DNA from: PALSA-1336 sp964592725
GTDB lineage: Bacteria > Patescibacteriota > Doudnabacteria > UBA920
Assembly (NCBI GenBank): GCA_964592725.1
Contig: CAZQFQ010000004.1
Span: forward strand, 1-43,570
Reading direction: 5' to 3'
DNA: 43,570 nt
Positions within the stretch are counted from its first letter, which is position 1, and every line of letters starts with the position of its first letter. The notes below the pieces were generated by a model that worked only from the letters and a program-made list of their open reading frames with translations, was not told the DNA's origin and did not search any database. The position numbers and the translations under genes were made by a program. Positions 1-8,093 of the stretch are shown here, piece after piece.

Positions 1-60
1 AAATTAAATTTTCCGAAAAAAACGACTAAAACCAACTAAATCCCGAACGGTAACCCCTCC

Positions 61-270
61 CTAAACAGGGTGGGCGGGGCGGGGCGTCGCACAAAGCTTT
101 TCCAAACGTTGAAAAGACAGTTTGGCCTGGTTCTCCTCATCGCGATGCGCTGACGACCGTTTTATGGCCGCAAAAACGACCATACCCACAAAAAGAATAC
201 CTCCTCCTACCGCTGCCAAGAGGTGACTCATAGATAGTATAAGAATATCACTTTTTTCTAACTTAGACAA
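61..270 (-). CDS. Possible small membrane protein
   Basis: A 69-residue reading frame lies 14 bases beyond the tgt stop on the same strand. It has one hydrophobic segment (about residues 15-36, containing AAVGGGILFVGMVVFAA) followed by a charged, basic tail. The first in-frame start is TTG at 270, with no clear Shine-Dalgarno sequence; an ATG at 231 would give a shorter protein that begins just before the membrane segment. I do not recognise a family. The membrane segment and the position behind tgt argue for a real gene; the poor start and Pro/Arg-rich end argue against. Confidence 0.35.
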   Translation of the reverse strand: MSKLEKSDILILSMSHLLAAVGGGILFVGMVVFAAIKRSSAHRDEENQAKLSFQRLEKLCATPRPAHPV

Positions 271-284
271 AAATGTCTAAAAAT

Positions 285-1562
285 CTAATTTATTTTTGTA
301 TAATCCTTATAATTTTCCGCCATCTCGTCAAAATAATCGTACTGGATGGCGGTGCGGATTTTTTTCATTAGGTTAAGGTAAAAACGCAGGTTGTGCATAC
401 TGGCCAGGCGGGTGGCCAGCGGCTCACCGGCCGCGAACAAATGGCGGAGGTAGGATTTGGTGTGGTTCAAACACAGATAACAATCGCAGGTGTTGTCCAC
501 AGGAGTGAAGTCTTCTTTAAATTTTTCGAGCCTGATGTCAATTGTTGCATAACCTTCAACATCAGAGGAACCCTCACCCCTGGCCCCTCTCCCAGAGGGA
601 GAGGGGGAAGAAACACGAGCCGCGATATATAACCGGCCATGCCTTGCCTCGCGCGTGGGAATAACGCAGTCAAAAGTATCACAGCCGCGCGCTACTACCT
701 GGACAATGTCGTATGGCGTGCCCACCCCCAAAAGATGCCTGGGTTTTTCTTCCGGCAAATGAGTAATGGACCACTCCACGGCTTTCATCATTTCCTCAAA
801 CGGCTCGTCCACGGTGGCAATTCCGCCAATGGCAAAACCTTCAAAATCAAAATTGACCATTGCCTCGGCGGAGATTTTACGCAAGTCCTTAAAATTGGAG
901 CCCTGCACAATTCCCCACAATTTTTGGCCAGGATTAATGGGATCGCCATTTTTCATAATATTCAAATGCTCGCGGATTGCGCGCTCGGCCCAGCGGTTGG
1001 TCAGCTCCGTGGAAATTTTGCTCTGCCCGTACTCAAACGGCACGCCGGAAAAATCATCCAAAATTAAACAAATATCACTGCCTAAGTTGGCCTGAATCTG
1101 AATGGATTTTTCGGGAGACAAAATTTCCTGTCGGCCGTCCATATCAAAATTAAACAGCACGCCGGCTTCCATAACTTTTTTAAATTTAGCCAACGATTGT
1201 ACCTGGAATCCCCCGCTGTCGGTAAAAATCGGCCCTTTCCAGTTCATAAATTTGTGCAAACCGCCGGCTTTATAAATCAGCCCGTCGCCCGGCCTTTGCC
1301 AAAGGTGATAAGTATTCGCGAGTATCATCTCGGCTCCCCAAAATTTAAGTTCTTCCGACGTTACCGCCTTTACCGTCCCCTTCGTCCCAATAGGCAAAAA
1401 CGCCGGCGTATTCACGTCCCCGTGCGCGGTATGGATAACGCCGTTACGGGCGCGCAATACATCGGCTCCCTCTTCCTTCTTGTCCGCCGTAGCTTTAGCG
1501 AAGGCGGATGGAAGAGGGCCGGGGTGAGGGTCAACTTTTTTTAGGATTTCAAAATAGGCCAT
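285..1562 (-). CDS. tgt: Queuine/preQ1 tRNA-guanine transglycosylase with two repeat insertions
   Basis: Tgt exchanges guanine 34 of GUN-anticodon tRNAs for a 7-deazaguanine base. Visible landmarks are FTDSGGFQV (substrate-binding Asp), GIVQG, GFAIGG, GVGTPYD, FDCVIPTREARHG (catalytic Asp) and the zinc site CDCYLC with a downstream His in YLRHL. At 425 residues it is longer than the usual 370-390. The extra length is two low-complexity inserts: near residues 10-35 (containing PHPGPLPSAFAKATADK) and near residues 319-340 (containing SPSPSGRGARGEG). Both are translated palindromic repeats, described separately. The usual FDEC motif reads LDDFSGVP here, a departure from the bacterial consensus that could alter base specificity. 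The start ATG at 1562 gives MAYFEILKK, close to the normal Tgt N-terminus. Family assignment is secure; activity of this variant is inferred. Confidence 0.93.
   Translation of the reverse strand: MAYFEILKKVDPHPGPLPSAFAKATADKKEEGADVLRARNGVIHTAHGDVNTPAFLPIGTKGTVKAVTSEELKFWGAEMILANTYHLWQRPGDGLIYKAGGLHKFMNWKGPIFTDSGGFQVQSLAKFKKVMEAGVLFNFDMDGRQEILSPEKSIQIQANLGSDICLILDDFSGVPFEYGQSKISTELTNRWAERAIREHLNIMKNGDPINPGQKLWGIVQGSNFKDLRKISAEAMVNFDFEGFAIGGIATVDEPFEEMMKAVEWSITHLPEEKPRHLLGVGTPYDIVQVVARGCDTFDCVIPTREARHGRLYIAARVSSPSPSGRGARGEGSSDVEGYATIDIRLEKFKEDFTPVDNTCDCYLCLNHTKSYLRHLFAAGEPLATRLASMHNLRFYLNLMKKIRTAIQYDYFDEMAENYKDYTKIN
571..607. repeat. Palindromic repeat inside tgt
   Basis: A GC-rich hairpin with arms CCCCTCTCCC (584-593) and GGGAGAGGGG (597-606), preceded by CCCTCACCCCTGG. 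It translates in the tgt frame as the low-complexity stretch around SPSPSGRGARGEG. A close relative lies between genes at 13851-13886. Confidence 0.85.
1468..1530. repeat. Nested palindromic repeat near the tgt 5' end
   Basis: Outer arms CCCTCTTCC (1468-1476) and GGAAGAGGG (1510-1518) enclose a second palindromic unit at 1482-1508 (TCCGCCGTAGC...GCGAAGGCGGA). The inner unit recurs between genes at 16732-16758. In the tgt frame it encodes SAFAKATADK. Confidence 0.85.
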
Positions 1563-1571
1563 AATCGTAAT

Positions 1572-1599
1572 GTAGGGAACGGTCGCGACCGTTCCCTAC
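1572..1599. repeat. 28-bp perfect palindrome upstream of tgt
   Basis: GTAGGGAACGGTCG is followed without a spacer by its exact reverse complement. It lies 10 bases upstream of the tgt start codon and resembles the GTAGGG...CCCTAC repeats inside pnp and the ABC transporter gene. It could be an inserted repeat or an mRNA 5' hairpin. Confidence 0.85.
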
Positions 1600-1644
1600 G
1601 AGATGATGATATTATAACAAAACAGCGCCCCTCTGCCTAGGCGC

Positions 1645-1672
1645 TTGACGTCGGCAACAAAAGTGGTAAACT
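1645..1672 (+). promoter_or_regulatory. Predicted sigma70 promoter
   Basis: TTGACG at 1645-1650 and TAAACT at 1667-1672 with a 16-base spacer, about 22 bases before the ATG at 1695. A Shine-Dalgarno AAGGAGGAG lies between them. It serves the small membrane protein gene. Confidence 0.6.
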
Positions 1673-1694
1673 AATTTCGTTTAAGGAGGAGCCT

Positions 1695-2072
1695 ATGACG
1701 CATTCGGTTCTCGTCATCGTCCTGATTTGGTTCGTCGTCAGTTGTTTTTTGGCGGCAAGTAACGTCAACTTTACCATCAACGGCTTCTGGCTTTCGGCCA
1801 TCAAGAAACGCATGGGTGGCTACGATTCCATGAACGACTTCCTGGCCGATTACCGCGGTCATCTGCACAAGTGCGCTACCGGAGGAGAATGCGCAAACAA
1901 CCGCGTATTCCACCGGCTGTGTAGCAAACTGCAATGGGCGTTGCTATCGCGCTATAAAACCACCGGAGCCATAATTGGCCTGTGGGCCGTGTCGTTCCTG
2001 TGCATTTTTTTGATCGTACCGGCAATACAGGAAGCATGGCCGCTCCGCGAGAAGTCGAATCGGCCGGCCTGA
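1695..2072 (+). CDS. Hypothetical two-TM small membrane protein
   Basis: A 125-residue protein with an N-terminal hydrophobic segment (residues 4-22, VLVIVLIWFVVSCFLAAS) and a second at about 94-112 (TGAIIGLWAVSFLCIFLIV). The roughly 70-residue loop between them is Cys- and His-containing (HKCATGGECANNR). I recognise no family. AAGGAGGAG 5-6 bases ahead of the ATG, a sigma70-like promoter and a strong terminator make it a complete single-gene unit, in opposite orientation to its neighbours. Its codon choice (AAG, CTG, GGC) differs from the AAA-rich housekeeping genes nearby, as in other standalone unknown genes of this window. Confidence 0.72.
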   Translation: MTHSVLVIVLIWFVVSCFLAASNVNFTINGFWLSAIKKRMGGYDSMNDFLADYRGHLHKCATGGECANNRVFHRLCSKLQWALLSRYKTTGAIIGLWAVSFLCIFLIVPAIQEAWPLREKSNRPA

Positions 2073-2097
2073 CGAAGCCAACAACCTCGCTCTAAAA

Positions 2098-2139
2098 GGA
2101 GCTTCTCCTGCTACAAGGAGAAGCTCCAGATTTTATTTT
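2098..2139 (+). terminator. Rho-independent terminator
   Basis: Perfect 11-bp stem GGAGCTTCTCC/GGAGAAGCTCC with an 8-base loop, followed by AGATTTTATTTT. It ends the 1695-2072 transcript. Confidence 0.85.
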
Positions 2140-2191
2140 GGGACCAAAGGCGCCCCGATGGCGAGGCGCTGTTTAAAATTTTTATTATTTT

Positions 2192-2431
2192 TTAGTCGGG
2201 AAATTTAAGCTTGGGGCCTTTAAAACGTTTGTTTAGCTCAACTAAATTATCGCGGTCACGCAACCAGTCGTAATACCTACTGGATCCGTAAGCCGGGCTG
2301 TTAGCACCAAACTCCTCCAAAGCATAACGCCTCATTAGGTCCTGATAACGAACCAAACTTGGTTCCTCATCAAGGCCAATATCTTTAGGGCCGGTTGGAT
2401 TTTCACTAGGTGCGATTGAAAGATTGCCCAT
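2192..2431 (-). CDS. Hypothetical 79-aa protein downstream of pnp
   Basis: The ATG at 2431 lies four bases after the pnp TAA, a spacing typical of translational coupling. The 79-residue product is soluble and rich in charged and aromatic residues (SLVRYQDLMRRYALEEFG, SRYYDWLRDRDNLVELNKRF). A longer frame reading back into pnp exists, but that extension is a shadow of the Arg/Gly-rich pnp tail. No family recognised. The balanced composition and position suggest a real gene, perhaps co-expressed with polynucleotide phosphorylase. Confidence 0.6.
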   Translation of the reverse strand: MGNLSIAPSENPTGPKDIGLDEEPSLVRYQDLMRRYALEEFGANSPAYGSSRYYDWLRDRDNLVELNKRFKGPKLKFPD

Positions 2432-2435
2432 AAAT

Positions 2436-4769
2436 TTACCGGTCAAAATTCCGTCTCGGAGGCCTGCCGCTCGAAGAGTCCGAGCCGCGTCGAGGACCAC
2501 CGCTACGGCCGCCAAAGGACGGACGGCGCGGGCGAAAATCATCATGGCCGCCGTTTCCAAACGCTCCGGCCGCGCCCTCGGGCGCCGGACCGGCAAACGG
2601 TTTGTGGGTTAAGTTTATTCTGCCTTGCTCGTCAATTTCACTGACCTGGACTTTTAAAGTATCGCCGACATTGCAGACGTCTTCCACGCGGTTGACCCGA
2701 TAATTTGCCAATTGGGAAATATGCACCAAGCCCTCTTTGCCCGGCAGGACTTCCACAAAGGCGCCAAAATCCATAAGGCGGGTAACTTTGCCTTCATAAA
2801 TTTCGCCGGGCTGGACTTCTTTAACAATGTTCTGGATCCATTCCACGGCTTTTTTGGCGCTTTCGGCGTCGGTGGAAGTGACCATTACCAAACCGGAATC
2901 TTCAATGTCAATTTTAACCCCGGGACATTTGGCAATAATTTCGTTGATAACTTTTCCGCCGCTGCCGATGACTTCGCGGATTTTGTCGGGCTTAATCATA
3001 AACGATGTAATGCGCGGGGCGTAAGGCGACAAATCCGGCCGCGGTGAAGAAATTGCTTCTTTCATTTTGCTGATAATGTGGACGCGCGCGGGCTTGGCCT
3101 GCTCCAAAGCTTTAGCCAAAATATCCGCCGACAATCCTTTAAGCTTCATATCCAACTGCAAAGCCGTAACTCCCGTTTCCGAACCGGTAACTTTAAAATC
3201 CATATGGCCGTTAAAATCTTCTATGCCCGCAATGTCGGTTAAAACTTTAAAATTATTTGGGTTAGTTTCATCCATTACCAAACCCATGGCACAACCGCCA
3301 ATGATGTCGGTAATCGGCACGCCGGCGTCCATTAACGCCAAAGTACTGCCGCAAGTGGAAGCCATTGAAGTGGAGCCGTTGGAAGACATAATTTCTGACA
3401 CTAAGCGCATTGTATAAGGGAAAGTTTCCTGTGGCGGCAAAACCACTTCCACGGCGCGCTCGGCCAGCATTCCGTGGCCGATTTCGCGTCTGCCCGGCCC
3501 TCTTAAAGGAGCAACTTCGCCAACAGAGTAACCCGGCATATTATAGTGGTGGATGTAACGCTTGGTCCTGCCTTCGGTGGGATCTTCCATCCCGTCCAAA
3601 GTCTGCTCGTCGCCTTTACTGCCCAAGGTTACGGTGGTCAGCGCCTGGGTTTCTCCCCTGGTGAACAAAGCAGAACCGTGAGTGCGCGGCAAAACGCCGA
3701 CTTCACAGGTAATGGGCCGGGTCTCGGTAAGCTTGCGGCCGTCCACGCGCCGTTCCTTGGTAAGAATCTGTTTTTGCTGGTATTTTTTTAAAACTTTATC
3801 CACGGCTTTGGCCGCGTCTTTTTCGATATCAACAATTTTTCCATCCGGTAGGGACGGGTTTGCAACCCGTCCTTTTTGGGAGGGTTGCAAACCCTCCCCT
3901 ACATTCTCATTGAATGATAATTTTACCGCTTCGGTAATTTCTTCCGTCAGCTTTTTGATATTTTCCTCGCGCGGTTCTTTTCCTTTAACGTATATCGCGG
4001 CATCCATTTTGTCCTCGGTCAAAAGTTCTTTGACTTTATCCATTACCGCCGGGTTCGGCAAAACCATAATCGGATCCGACTTTGCTTTTCCGACCTGCTT
4101 GGCAAAATCAATTTGGCACTGCGTCAGCAACCCCAAAAACGGCTGGGCAAACTTGATGCCTTCCACAATTTCCTCTTCTTTGACCAACTTTGCGCCCATT
4201 TCCACCATAATAATGTGTTCGCCGGTGCCGCAAACTATCAAATCCATCGTAGATGTTTCCTGCTGTTTGTGGGTCGGGTTGATAACATATTGCCCTTCCA
4301 CTTTGCCGACGCGCACGCCGGCCACCGGCCCGTCAAAAGGCACGTTGGAAATGGCCAGCGCCATGGAGCAGGCGTTGACCGCCAGCATATCGGGCTCGTT
4401 TTCCCCGTCTATAGATAAAACCATGGCGGTTACCTGCACATCGTTGCGCATCCCGTCCGGAAACAAAGGACGGAGGGTGCGATCAATTACCCGCCCTTTT
4501 AAGATAGCATCGTCGGTCGCGCGGCCTTCGCGTTTTATCCAGCGCGAGCCTTTGATTTTTCCGGCCGCGTACAGCCTTTCTTCATAATCCAAAAGCAGGG
4601 GGAAAAAATCTATTCCCTCTCTGGCTTTATCGTTCATTACCGTGGTGGCCAAAACCACCGTGTCGCCGACGCGCGCCAAAACGGCGCCGCTGGCCTGGCC
4701 GGCCAATTTGCCGGTTTCAAAACTAAAATCGGCCTCGCCGATTTTGCAGGAGATCTTTTTAGATTCCAT
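2436..4769 (-). CDS. pnp: Polyribonucleotide nucleotidyltransferase (PNPase)
   Basis: PNPase degrades RNA 3' to 5' by phosphorolysis. The 777-residue protein shows the first RNase PH core (from ISCKIGEADFSFETGKLAGQ), a helical linker, the second RNase PH core (RRVDGRKLTETRPITCEVG, HGSALFTRGETQAL), a KH domain (IREVIGSGGKVINEI), an S1 domain (YEGKVTRLMDFGAFVEV) and an Arg/Gly/Ser-rich tail. A 20-25 residue insert in the helical linker (containing GLQPSQKGRVANPSLPDG) comes from a double palindromic repeat at DNA 3848-3902. The linker seems able to tolerate it, since both catalytic cores are intact. The start at 4769 gives MESKKISCKIG, a normal PNPase N-terminus. Confidence 0.97.
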   Translation of the reverse strand: MESKKISCKIGEADFSFETGKLAGQASGAVLARVGDTVVLATTVMNDKAREGIDFFPLLLDYEERLYAAGKIKGSRWIKREGRATDDAILKGRVIDRTLRPLFPDGMRNDVQVTAMVLSIDGENEPDMLAVNACSMALAISNVPFDGPVAGVRVGKVEGQYVINPTHKQQETSTMDLIVCGTGEHIIMVEMGAKLVKEEEIVEGIKFAQPFLGLLTQCQIDFAKQVGKAKSDPIMVLPNPAVMDKVKELLTEDKMDAAIYVKGKEPREENIKKLTEEITEAVKLSFNENVGEGLQPSQKGRVANPSLPDGKIVDIEKDAAKAVDKVLKKYQQKQILTKERRVDGRKLTETRPITCEVGVLPRTHGSALFTRGETQALTTVTLGSKGDEQTLDGMEDPTEGRTKRYIHHYNMPGYSVGEVAPLRGPGRREIGHGMLAERAVEVVLPPQETFPYTMRLVSEIMSSNGSTSMASTCGSTLALMDAGVPITDIIGGCAMGLVMDETNPNNFKVLTDIAGIEDFNGHMDFKVTGSETGVTALQLDMKLKGLSADILAKALEQAKPARVHIISKMKEAISSPRPDLSPYAPRITSFMIKPDKIREVIGSGGKVINEIIAKCPGVKIDIEDSGLVMVTSTDAESAKKAVEWIQNIVKEVQPGEIYEGKVTRLMDFGAFVEVLPGKEGLVHISQLANYRVNRVEDVCNVGDTLKVQVSEIDEQGRINLTHKPFAGPAPEGAAGAFGNGGHDDFRPRRPSFGGRSGGPRRGSDSSSGRPPRRNFDR
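3848..3902. repeat. Double palindromic repeat inside pnp
   Basis: Two adjacent hairpins: GGACGGGTTTGCAACCCGTCC (arms at about 3852-3861 and 3863-3872) and GGGAGGGTT...AACCCTCCC (3878-3898), bounded by GTAGGG and CCCTAC. It is related to the repeat at 28759-28787 and to the palindrome at 1572-1599. Confidence 0.88.
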
Positions 4770-4964
4770 TATATTTTCCTTTTTGTTTCAGGATGACTTT
4801 CAGATGAACGATGACTTGTAAAAGTCCTCGCAGAATCCGCAAACCATCCTGGAACGTTAATTATTCTTATACCGCTGATCGGTCGCCGATACGTACGCTG
4901 ATTCAACGCTGAAGCTAACTGCCCTCCTTGGGGAGAGATTTTAGATTCAGCGACCTATCAGCGT

Positions 4965-5372
4965 CTATTCAGCGGACGTTGAGCGCTTTTCGAGCACAGC
5001 ATTAATTTTACCTAATATTTCCTCCGGTGTAAAGTAGGCCTTTACCAGGTAATCGTCGGCCCGCAAATTTTTGACCCTTAATATGTCGCTGTTGCTCCAT
5101 AAATTGCTCAAAACAATTACCGGCAAATCGGAGACTTTTTTGTCCGTACTTCCGCGAAGGGTTTCCAAAACCTGAAAACCGTCCACCTCCGGCATCATTA
5201 AGTCAAGCAAAATTAAATCCGGCAATTGCTCGGAAATCATTTGGAGCCCTTTTTTCCCGTCTTCGGCATGGCGTACCGCAAAACCGCTGCTTTCCAGCTT
5301 ATGCGTGACAATCTCGGCCATCGCCACGTCATCTTCCATCACAATGATATTTTTTGATGTTTGTTTGGCCAT
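4965..5372 (-). CDS. CheY-like response regulator receiver protein
   Basis: A 135-residue single receiver domain. The acidic cluster is E13-D14-D15, the phosphoacceptor is D57 (LILLDLMMPEVDG), the conserved Ser is S89 (VIVLSN) and the Lys is K111 (DDYLVKA), so it should be phosphorylatable. There is no output domain, so it probably acts by protein contact or as a phosphorelay carrier. No kinase is adjacent on its strand; the nearest is the histidine kinase at 10352-12037. GGGAGAAA lies upstream of the ATG. The last residues run into repeat-like intergenic sequence. Confidence 0.92.
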   Translation of the reverse strand: MAKQTSKNIIVMEDDVAMAEIVTHKLESSGFAVRHAEDGKKGLQMISEQLPDLILLDLMMPEVDGFQVLETLRGSTDKKVSDLPVIVLSNLWSNSDILRVKNLRADDYLVKAYFTPEEILGKINAVLEKRSTSAE

Positions 5373-5430
5373 CGCGGGTATTTCTCCCGTCTATAATTAT
5401 AGCATAATGGCCAAAAAAAGAAAAATGTGA

Positions 5431-5436
5431 TATAAT
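5431..5436 (+). promoter_or_regulatory. Predicted -10 box for the 5.5-12 kb operon
   Basis: A perfect TATAAT lies 70 bases upstream of the GTG at 5507. The -35 region is weak (TGGCCA at 5408-5413). The intervening leader is AT-rich. Confidence 0.45.
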
Positions 5437-5506
5437 TTGTTTAAGTCTTGGTGCTAATATTTAATTTTATTATTTATAAGCATTAATAGGGCAAAGGTTT
5501 TTAAAA

Positions 5507-6583
5507 GTGATACAAAAATACAAGTCATTGCCTGAATTTAAAAACCACGAGCAAATCGTGGAATTAAACGACCCCGCTTCCGGCTTAAAAGGGTTTATTG
5601 CAATTCACAGGCGCTTTCCCCCGCATCCGTCTTTTGGAGCCACCAGGATGGCGTTCTATCAGACCAAAACAGATGCCTTAAAAGACGCTTTAAGGCTGTC
5701 TGCTTTGATGTCCTTTAAAAGCATTATGGCCGGCCTGCCGTACGGGGGTGCTAAGGCCACCATCATCCGACCCTATTTAACAATGCCGGCTCGGCAAAAA
5801 TTAAAGCTTCTTGCCGCGTACGCGAAAAAAGTTAATGACTTAACCGGCCGGTTTATTACCGGGGCCGACCTTGGCATAAATGAAGACGATTTAAAAATGA
5901 TGAAAAAGGGTACCTCCTATATTGTAGGGCTCAAAAGCGAGCCTGTCCCTTATACCGCGCTGGGTTTATTCTACAGCCTGGAAGTGGCGCTGGATGAAAT
6001 TTTCGGCCGGAAAAGCTTAGGCGGCAGAAGTTTTGCCATCCAGGGCGTGGGAAAAATCGGCGGCAATTTTTTAAAACTTATATATCCGCGGGCCGCAAAA
6101 ATTTTTATTGCCGATGTGGACAAAACGACTTTGTCGGCTGTAAAAAAACAGTTTCCGAAAGTGCGTATCGTTAGCCCCAAAGAAATTTTTAGCCAAAATG
6201 CGGACGTATTTTCTCCCTGCGCCTTAGGCGGATACTTAAACGGTGAGACCATAAAAAAAATAAGGAGCAAAATTATATTGGGCGGCGCCAATAACCAACT
6301 GGCTTCGGAAAAAATCGGGACAGACCTTTACGGACGCGGCATCCTTTACGCGCCGGACTATGTTGTAAACGGCGGCGGCCTGATAAGCGTTACCGACGAG
6401 TATGAAAACCCAGTATTTAACAAACAACGGCTGGTAAAAAAAGTCAAAAAAATCGCCGAAACGTTAAAAGAAATTATTGCCATCAGTAAAAAACAGCATA
6501 GAGCTACCAACCTCGTCTCCGATGAAATCGCCCAAGCCAAATTAAACAAAACATATGAACAAGCCACTATTGCCAGGGTATAA
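5507..6583 (+). CDS. Glu/Leu/Phe/Val dehydrogenase family protein
   Basis: An amino-acid dehydrogenase that should interconvert an amino acid and its 2-oxo acid with NAD(P) and ammonia. The 358-residue length fits the leucine/phenylalanine dehydrogenase branch better than the larger glutamate dehydrogenases. The N-terminal catalytic half has GLPYGGAKATI (substrate Lys) and TGADLGINEDD (catalytic Asp). The Rossmann half has GVGKIGG and the acidic IADVD after beta 2. The start is GTG at 5507 behind GGGCAAAGG. The gene overlaps the next by 29 bases and heads a five-gene operon, so it may supply an oxo acid or amino acid to the adenylating enzymes that follow. Substrate cannot be read by eye. Confidence 0.88.
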   Translation: MIQKYKSLPEFKNHEQIVELNDPASGLKGFIAIHRRFPPHPSFGATRMAFYQTKTDALKDALRLSALMSFKSIMAGLPYGGAKATIIRPYLTMPARQKLKLLAAYAKKVNDLTGRFITGADLGINEDDLKMMKKGTSYIVGLKSEPVPYTALGLFYSLEVALDEIFGRKSLGGRSFAIQGVGKIGGNFLKLIYPRAAKIFIADVDKTTLSAVKKQFPKVRIVSPKEIFSQNADVFSPCALGGYLNGETIKKIRSKIILGGANNQLASEKIGTDLYGRGILYAPDYVVNGGGLISVTDEYENPVFNKQRLVKKVKKIAETLKEIIAISKKQHRATNLVSDEIAQAKLNKTYEQATIARV

Positions 6584-8093
6584 CAGCGTAAAAACCTTGT
6601 TAAGGGATTTAGAAGCAAAACCGGAAAAATTCTGGCTAAAAAGGGGCGAGTCGGAATTATTTAAACTTTTTAAACAGGCGGCCGGACGAATCCCGGCCTA
6701 TAAAAAATTTTTAAAATCCCATCGCGTAAACCCCAAAAAAATAACCGGCCTTAAAAATATATCTTCAGTGCCGCCGGTTGGCAGAGACAACTACCTGCAA
6801 AAATATCCTTTGGAGGACTTATGCTGGGACGGCAATTTTAAAGCCCGGCGCTGGACTGTAGCGGCCACTTCCGGCTCAACCGGCCAGCCGTTTTATTTCC
6901 CGCGAACGGATAATCAGGATTTGCAATACGCCGCTTTGGCTGAACTTTATCTGGTCCACAATTTCCAAATCAACAGAAAATCCACGCTCTATATAAACGG
7001 ATTTGCCATGGGAGTATGGATTGGGGGAGTTTTTACTTATCAGGCCGTCCACGATGTGGCACAGCGCGGCAATTATAGTATCAGCATAATCAGCCCGGGT
7101 ATAAACAAGCAGGAGATTATCAAAGCCGTGACAAACTTAGGCCCGAAGTTTGACCAGATAATTATCGGCGGCTATCCCCCTTTTATAAAAGAAACCGTTG
7201 ACGAGGGGCTGGCGCTGGGAGTTAAATGGAAAATTTATAATTTGGGTTTTATTTTTTCGGCGGAGCCTTTTGGCGAAAAATTCCGCGACCACATTATTAG
7301 CACTACCGGACTAAAAAACCCCTATACAACTACCTTAAACCATTACGGCACCGCCGACCAGGGCACGCTGGCTTACGAAACCCCGCTGAGCATTTTAATA
7401 CGGCGACTGGCGGTAAAAAATCCCAAATTGTTTGCCGCCATTTTTCCCGAAACCAAAAGGCTGCCAACCCTGGCCCAATACTTTCCCGAAATGTTTTATT
7501 TTGAAGAGCGGGAAGGGCAGCTACTTTGTTCAGCCCGAAGCGGCCTGCCTTTGTTGCGCTATGAGCTAAAAGATAAAGGCGGCGTGATTACTTTCGGGCG
7601 TATGTGCGAAATTTTTAAATCGCTGGGGCTGAACTTGGAACGGGAAGCTCGCAAGGCTAATTTACAAGGCAGCCTCTGGAAATTGCCTTTTGTCTATATC
7701 TATGAACGGAGCGATATGGTAGTCTCGTGGAGCGGCGCCAATATTTATCCGGAACACATTCGGGAAGCCCACTTACATAAGAAAGTCTCACCGTTTTTAT
7801 CCGGCAAATTCACTCTGGAAATTGTTTTTGATAAGCACAATAATCAAGAGCTGCTCATCCATTCCGAATTACGTAAGGATGTGCAAATTGCCAACAAACG
7901 CAGGTTAATTGAAGAAATCAAAAATATTACCATGGCGGAATTGCTGAAAAGTAATTCCGAATACCGCGTTTTACATTCCTCCAACCCCGGCAAGATGGTC
8001 CCTCGTGTTATACTGTGGACCCACCAAAGCGCCCCCCATTTTATCGGCGGGGGTAAGCAGCGATGGGCTTTAAAAACTAAGCAGAATAAATGA
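6555..8093 (+). CDS. PaaK-like adenylate-forming enzyme
   Basis: This 512-residue protein belongs to the phenylacetate-CoA ligase/CapK-like branch of adenylate-forming enzymes, which activate carboxylates as acyl-AMP. Seen: the phosphate loop TSGSTGQPF (residues 105-113), YGTADQG (264-270), the RYELKDKGG region (335-343) where a ribose-binding Asp is expected, and the hinge-side GANIYPEHI. The C-terminal subdomain looks divergent and no catalytic Lys is obvious. It overlaps both neighbours (29 bases and 4 bases), so it is translated with them. CoA ligation, amide formation, or transfer of the acyl-AMP to a partner are all possible. Pairing with an E1-like protein and an amino-acid dehydrogenase suggests a biosynthetic rather than phenylacetate-degrading role. 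Confidence 0.85.
   Translation: MNKPLLPGYNSVKTLLRDLEAKPEKFWLKRGESELFKLFKQAAGRIPAYKKFLKSHRVNPKKITGLKNISSVPPVGRDNYLQKYPLEDLCWDGNFKARRWTVAATSGSTGQPFYFPRTDNQDLQYAALAELYLVHNFQINRKSTLYINGFAMGVWIGGVFTYQAVHDVAQRGNYSISIISPGINKQEIIKAVTNLGPKFDQIIIGGYPPFIKETVDEGLALGVKWKIYNLGFIFSAEPFGEKFRDHIISTTGLKNPYTTTLNHYGTADQGTLAYETPLSILIRRLAVKNPKLFAAIFPETKRLPTLAQYFPEMFYFEEREGQLLCSARSGLPLLRYELKDKGGVITFGRMCEIFKSLGLNLEREARKANLQGSLWKLPFVYIYERSDMVVSWSGANIYPEHIREAHLHKKVSPFLSGKFTLEIVFDKHNNQELLIHSELRKDVQIANKRRLIEEIKNITMAELLKSNSEYRVLHSSNPGKMVPRVILWTHQSAPHFIGGGKQRWALKTKQNK

Noticed and set aside
1..60. Possible gene end at the left edge
   Set aside because: No frame with coding character could be supported; the sequence is AT-rich and short.
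285..1562. Frameshift or misassembly in tgt causing the odd peptides
   Set aside because: Frame is kept on both sides of each insert and the inserted DNA matches repeats elsewhere in the window.
3682..4587. 301-residue open frame on the plus strand opposite pnp
   Set aside because: It is the antisense of conserved PNPase sequence, has Ser/Pro/Thr-rich low-complexity composition and no ribosome site.
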